This document shows positions 60,527 through 64,000 of a stretch of 64,000 nucleotides of DNA, piece by piece. Under the pieces are notes generated by a model. It had not been told where the DNA came from. It saw only the letters and a program-made list of their open reading frames with translations, and ran no database searches. Within the stretch, counting starts at the first letter, position 1. Every line of letters starts with the position of its first letter. Made by a program: the position numbers and the translations under genes. Location of the stretch: assembly GCF_947495625.1 (NCBI RefSeq), contig NZ_CANLZW010000020.1:21981-85980 (forward strand). Reading direction: 5' to 3'. This DNA comes from an uncultured Cocleimonas sp. (GTDB lineage Bacteria > Pseudomonadota > Gammaproteobacteria > Thiotrichales > Thiotrichaceae).

Positions 60527-61726
60527 TTATAGGTAACTCAAAGCCTGTTCCAAATCAGCCAGTAAATCTTCAACATCTTCAATACCCGTTGAATATCTAA
60601 CCAAACCTTCAGGGATTCCAGCCGCCGCACGTTCTTCTGCAGTACATTCTACGTGACTAGTCGTTACTGGTGGGCCAACAACCGTTTCAACACAACCTAA
60701 GTTAGCAGCCATGTGCGCGTATTTCAGTTTAGGCAAAAAGATTTTGATTGCATCTAATCCGCCTTTAACAGAGAAGCTCAGCATGCCGCCGTAGCCCTTC
60801 ATTTGTGCTTTGGCTACATCGTGATGCGGATGAGATTCAAGTCCCGGGTAGTTCACATGCTCAACTGCAGGGTGATCTTTTAACCAGGTTGCGATAGTCA
60901 TTGCACTTTGGTTTTGACGCTGAACACGTAAGCTAAGCGTTTTCATACCACGAATAAAGCTATAAGCATCCATCGGTGAAAGCGTCGCGCCATTGATTTC
61001 GCGATAATGGTAAACCATCTTAATCAAATCTTTATTGCCACATGCAACGCCACCCAAAGCATCAGCATGCCCACCCAGGTATTTAGACGCAGAGTGCAAG
61101 ACTAAATCGGCACCGAGTAGTAACGGGTTCTGATTGATAGGTGTAGCAAAGGTATTATCAACAACAACCAAAGCGCCGACCTTTTTAGCCGCAGCCGCTA
61201 ATCGTTTGATGTCGATGATTTTTACCGTCGGATTAGTTGGCGTCTCCAGATATAGCATAGTGCAGCCTTTAGCCACTTCTGCTTCAATCTCTTCGTAATT
61301 GATCGTATCGCAAAGGGTTACATCGACATTCAGTGGCGGTAAAAACTCAGTGAATATTTTATTCGTTCCACCGTAACTGTCTTTGATAGAAACAACGCGA
61401 TCGCCCGGGCGTAAAAAAGTCCCGAAGATATTACTAATAGCCGCCATGCCGCTAGAGAAACTGGTTGCAGCTTCTGCGCTTTCAAGCTCTTTGACTTTGT
61501 CTTCAAAAGCACGAACCGTAGGATTAGTATTGCGTGAATAGATATGCCCTGGCTCTTCTTCAAGCGCCACTTTGTGCCACGTATCGATATCTTTATAAGC
61601 GAAAGAAACACTGTGAACCACAGGGACCTGGGTAGAGCGTTCGTAAAGTTCGTGTTCTTGTTCGCCGCCCCAGATGCTAAGGGTAGATTGGCCGGGAGTG
61701 TGTTTGGATGTGGTTTTGTCAGTCAT
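60527..61726 (-). CDS. Cystathionine gamma-synthase family PLP enzyme
   Basis: 399 residues from the ATG at 61726, which has AAGGAGC; the frame is open to 61942 but without homology. Cys/Met-metabolism fold: HIYSRNTNPTVRAFEDKVKELE, SSGMAAISNIFGTFLRPGDRVV, ETPTNPTVKIIDIK, VVVDNTFATP and PLP Lys 215 (HSASKYLGG). Could be a cystathionine synthase/lyase or related sulfhydrylase; the exact substrate is unclear. Preceded by a structured leader. Confidence 0.87.
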   Translation of the reverse strand: MTDKTTSKHTPGQSTLSIWGGEQEHELYERSTQVPVVHSVSFAYKDIDTWHKVALEEEPGHIYSRNTNPTVRAFEDKVKELESAEAATSFSSGMAAISNIFGTFLRPGDRVVSIKDSYGGTNKIFTEFLPPLNVDVTLCDTINYEEIEAEVAKGCTMLYLETPTNPTVKIIDIKRLAAAAKKVGALVVVDNTFATPINQNPLLLGADLVLHSASKYLGGHADALGGVACGNKDLIKMVYHYREINGATLSPMDAYSFIRGMKTLSLRVQRQNQSAMTIATWLKDHPAVEHVNYPGLESHPHHDVAKAQMKGYGGMLSFSVKGGLDAIKIFLPKLKYAHMAANLGCVETVVGPPVTTSHVECTAEERAAAGIPEGLVRYSTGIEDVEDLLADLEQALSYL

Positions 61727-61914
61727 TGAAGCTCCTTTTTGTAGATGCAACTGATTGAGAAAAAGACGTATAAAAATACGAGTTAATTTCAAGGCAGCGC
61801 TTCGAGAGCCTTTATCTTGATGGGGTTCATCATACTGATGAATTTGAGATTGTAAAGGGTTTGAGATTTGAGTGGTTTTTTTCGTAGCTTGTGAATTTGG
61901 TCTTTTCTTCCGGC
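61727..61914 (-). promoter_or_regulatory. Structured leader of the cystathionine gamma-synthase-family gene
   Basis: On the minus strand AAGGC-N12-GCCTT is followed by CGTAT-TTTT-ATACG, TC and T5, a weak terminator-like hairpin about 35 bases before the ATG. It might attenuate expression or end the upstream membrane-protein transcript. No known SAM riboswitch motif was recognised. Confidence 0.4.
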
Positions 61915-63813
61915 CTAATATATTCCTGGAATAAACTTCCAAGGTATTTGTTTTTTGTATTCAGAAAACTCAGGATTAGAACTAGTCATAAATTGATCTT
62001 CTCGTTCTGAACGTAACCAGTATTTCAATAGAAAAGCTGAAATAGCTATCCATTGTATTGGGCCAGACAAGGCTATGCTTGATAGCATAATAAACATCAT
62101 TGCCTCTAGGAGATAACTGGGATGCCTAATGACAGAATAGAAGCCGTTTCGTACAACACCTTTATCAACTAAAACGCCAAACTTTCTTCCCATATTAAAT
62201 ATGGAAAGAGTATAGAGTAGATTTAATAACGCTTCAAAAATAAGAGTCAACCACATCCAACTATCTACGTTGTAGCTTGGTACGTTACCAGAACTTTGAG
62301 GAATAATTTGGTATAGAACACCACCTAATAATGGTCCATAACAAATAGCAGTAATAATCCAGCCTGTAAAAGTAAAATCAATATTTCGAATCTCTTTTCT
62401 GCTCCACAATATACTGACAACGGAGTAACTATATAATGCTAGACAAGTGGTAATCGTCAGTGACCAGAGGCTTAATCTAATTAATGAAAAAACAGATTGA
62501 GCGTCTACTACTTTCGTAGGTGTAGTGAGCATATGTTTAATTAATTCATACATATGGTCCCAAAACATTTTTGTATTAGCAAATTTTGGAAAAATATACT
62601 CTAACCAGCCAAAAAGCAATGGTGTAATCACGGCGGGTTGTGCAGGAAAATCAACCCAAGCGATATTGATCATAGCGCGAAGATTTGCGGTTACAACATT
62701 TCCCAGAGTATAAGCAAATGCCCAAAATACGAATAGATGTAATCCCCAAATAAGGAAAGGCCTTAAAGTTTTAGGACAGCCAAAAAACTTTTGTGGTTGA
62801 TATTGTAAATGTTGCCAAATAGCATAAATGGGATTTTTTCTTTTGTAGAAGAATATGAAATAATAAATAACAGCAAGAATAACCTGACTAGGCACAATAC
62901 CAATCGAAGGATAATGTGGTACTGTCACTGAGAGAATGTAGTAGTTGTAGACCCAGAATAGATGGCAAGCAACATACCAGATTAATTCGCCCACTACATA
63001 GCTAAATGGTAGGCCAAATAACAACAGCCAAATTGATCTCTGGTTGATGAAAATCTTATGGGTTATTTGGCGAACTTTTTTCGAAGTAGTTGGCCAAATA
63101 TTTTTTCCGGACGGAAAAAAAGTAGTTAACCATAAACTAAAAACTATGATTAATACAAACCACTGAAAAGCTCGAATCAACGGATTATTGTTTAAATAAA
63201 CGCCATTTGAATAGATGTAGATACTTGCTTGCAACCCAATTAAGTTTTGTGTTTCCATACCAGGTTCATACTGGATAACTTCTGCAGTTGATTCATTTTG
63301 ACTCACATTAGTGATCTTTACATATGCTACTCTTTGTTGATCTTTATACAAATTAATTCGTTGGTTTTTTTGTATTTTGTGATTTGTGCCTAGATTTATT
63401 TTGATCAGGTTATCCGATTCAAATATTACGCTGCCTTGGTTGCCAACTGGGAATACGAAACTTGATGGAATAACTTTGGCTTTATATACACCATCTTTTA
63501 AAGCTACTATTTCAACTTCACCAATGGGTTTTTGAAACTCTGAATTAAATCGGTAAAATGCTAGCTTATCTCCAGCATCAGCTTGGTGAAGCCAAGTGTC
63601 TTTAAAAAAAACCCATTGTGCAGAATTTTCATTTTTGGTTTCAATTACAGTTTGATAGGGTGAACCGATTTTATTCAAAGGGTTAAGCAAAAGAATAAAA
63701 AAAGCCATTAACATAACAATTTCAAAACTTCTTCTTATCAAAAAATTTAGATTTTTTGCCGGAACTGATGGCTGCCTAGGGGGGGCTGTTATTTTAACAC
63801 AATTGGAATCCAT
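61915..63813 (-). CDS. Large polytopic membrane protein with ICMT/phospholipid methyltransferase-like C-terminus
   Basis: 632 residues. One helix near 28-46. A soluble, beta-rich domain (about 50-205; VIPSSFVFPVGNQGSVIFES) probably faces the periplasm. About ten helices follow (210-590). The C-terminal region FGVLVDKGVVRNGFYSVIRHPSYLLEAMMF and LRSEREDQFMTSSNPEFSEYKKQIPWKFIPGIY matches the SAM-binding RHP and the C-terminal element of isoprenylcysteine/phospholipid methyltransferases. Substrate unknown. Fairly AT-rich, next to an insertion-sequence end. Confidence 0.7.
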   Translation of the reverse strand: MDSNCVKITAPPRQPSVPAKNLNFLIRRSFEIVMLMAFFILLLNPLNKIGSPYQTVIETKNENSAQWVFFKDTWLHQADAGDKLAFYRFNSEFQKPIGEVEIVALKDGVYKAKVIPSSFVFPVGNQGSVIFESDNLIKINLGTNHKIQKNQRINLYKDQQRVAYVKITNVSQNESTAEVIQYEPGMETQNLIGLQASIYIYSNGVYLNNNPLIRAFQWFVLIIVFSLWLTTFFPSGKNIWPTTSKKVRQITHKIFINQRSIWLLLFGLPFSYVVGELIWYVACHLFWVYNYYILSVTVPHYPSIGIVPSQVILAVIYYFIFFYKRKNPIYAIWQHLQYQPQKFFGCPKTLRPFLIWGLHLFVFWAFAYTLGNVVTANLRAMINIAWVDFPAQPAVITPLLFGWLEYIFPKFANTKMFWDHMYELIKHMLTTPTKVVDAQSVFSLIRLSLWSLTITTCLALYSYSVVSILWSRKEIRNIDFTFTGWIITAICYGPLLGGVLYQIIPQSSGNVPSYNVDSWMWLTLIFEALLNLLYTLSIFNMGRKFGVLVDKGVVRNGFYSVIRHPSYLLEAMMFIMLSSIALSGPIQWIAISAFLLKYWLRSEREDQFMTSSNPEFSEYKKQIPWKFIPGIY

Positions 63814-63936
63814 AATTAATTTGACAATAAAACTAAGTATATTGAAGGATATCTTATTTTCAGTAAAAACTATGGTACTTTTTTGAGGTATATTTGGATC
63901 TCAATAGGTGGCTTCTATTCAGTAATTCTATTACAC

Positions 63937-64000
63937 ATAAGAACCACGTCCTTAGGACGTGGAAGAGGTTCAAGGCTCTAGCCTCAAGAACCTACTCAGG
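63937..64000 (-). mobile_element. Probable end of an IS200/IS605-type element (continues past the window)
   Basis: CCACGTCC-TTA-GGACGTGG is a perfect hairpin, followed by AGGTTC-AA-GGCT-CT-AGCC-TCAA-GAACCT, a second nested hairpin. Such paired subterminal hairpins with an ACGTCC stem are typical of the right end (and guide-RNA scaffold) of tnpB-carrying IS605-family elements. The gene would be to the right on the minus strand. Confidence 0.6.

Noticed and set aside
63772..63792. CCTAGGGGGGGGCTG near the start of the membrane protein gene
   Set aside because: Has the C-run and TAGGC but lacks the CAC start and the CTTA middle; probably chance.

Overview
The window comes from an AT-leaning gammaproteobacterial chromosome. 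Gene order is typical of that class: dapF-DUF484-xerC; mrdA-rodA-mltB-SPOR lipoprotein-dacA-DUF493-lipB; and tonB-yqgE-ruvX-pyrR-pyrB-pyrC' as in Pseudomonas. A sulfur-globule-like secreted protein, a TusA carrier and a DsrC/TusE-like protein point to a sulfur-oxidising lineage (Thiotrichales-like). That lineage call is inference. No rRNA, tRNA, CRISPR array, prophage or complete insertion sequence was seen.

Layout. 1-2.0 kb: start of an M48 lipoprotein protease, a secreted nuclease, ribosomal protein L31 type B and a DUF1801 protein. 2.2-4.2 kb: LemA plus two TPM-domain proteins. 4.2-7.3 kb: dapF/DUF484/xerC, divergent from tusA. 7.4-14 kb: bioF, an MscS-like channel, ubiD and a PBP4-type dacB. 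14-22.8 kb: an accessory stretch with PPK2, a periplasmic LigE-type ligase, a sulfur-globule-like repeat protein, a TerB/DUF533 protein, a 2OG-Fe dioxygenase, a protein built from 22 perfect 11-residue repeats, an orphan bufferin (BufA2-like) and a lipoprotein. 22.9-35.8 kb: plsB, an M14/GCS2 pair, the lipB-to-mrdA envelope cluster and ppa. 36-42.7 kb: DUF2058 and the tonB/pyr cluster, ending in an App1-type phosphatase. 43-52.7 kb: ycaO, a GST, a GcvA-like regulator, a duplicated promoter/terminator cassette around a DUF1127 gene, a deacetylase, a D-cysteine desulfhydrase/cysteate lyase and the active pyrC. 52.9-64 kb: ggt, rhomboid, DUF2799, hemP with a Fur box, the DsrC-like protein, three DUF4124-like secreted proteins, a cystathionine gamma-synthase-family enzyme, a large membrane methyltransferase-like protein, and the probable end of an IS200/IS605 element.

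The most striking signal belongs to no gene. A short repeat, CACCCCCCTACTTATAGGC followed by two bases and a T-run, occurs throughout the window. The 11-bp core CACCCCCCTAC (GTAGGGGGGTG on the other strand) occurs exactly 14 times, with about eight further variants. Copies lie singly between genes in both orientations, in four inverted pairs (one a perfect 26-bp hairpin arm), and inside coding sequences. In two exported proteins the copy encodes the same signal-peptide end. One copy is split by a ~98-bp hairpin-rich insert. The pattern (high density, inverted pairs acting as terminators, in-gene copies, A/T-rich flank) recalls DNA-uptake sequences of Neisseria and Pasteurellaceae, or REP-type elements. 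I do not recognise this sequence from either class.

Functionally the window is mostly housekeeping: peptidoglycan synthesis and remodelling, lipoylation, pyrimidine synthesis and phospholipid synthesis. A catalytically dead PyrC' sits beside pyrB, and the working class II dihydroorotase is encoded 10 kb away.
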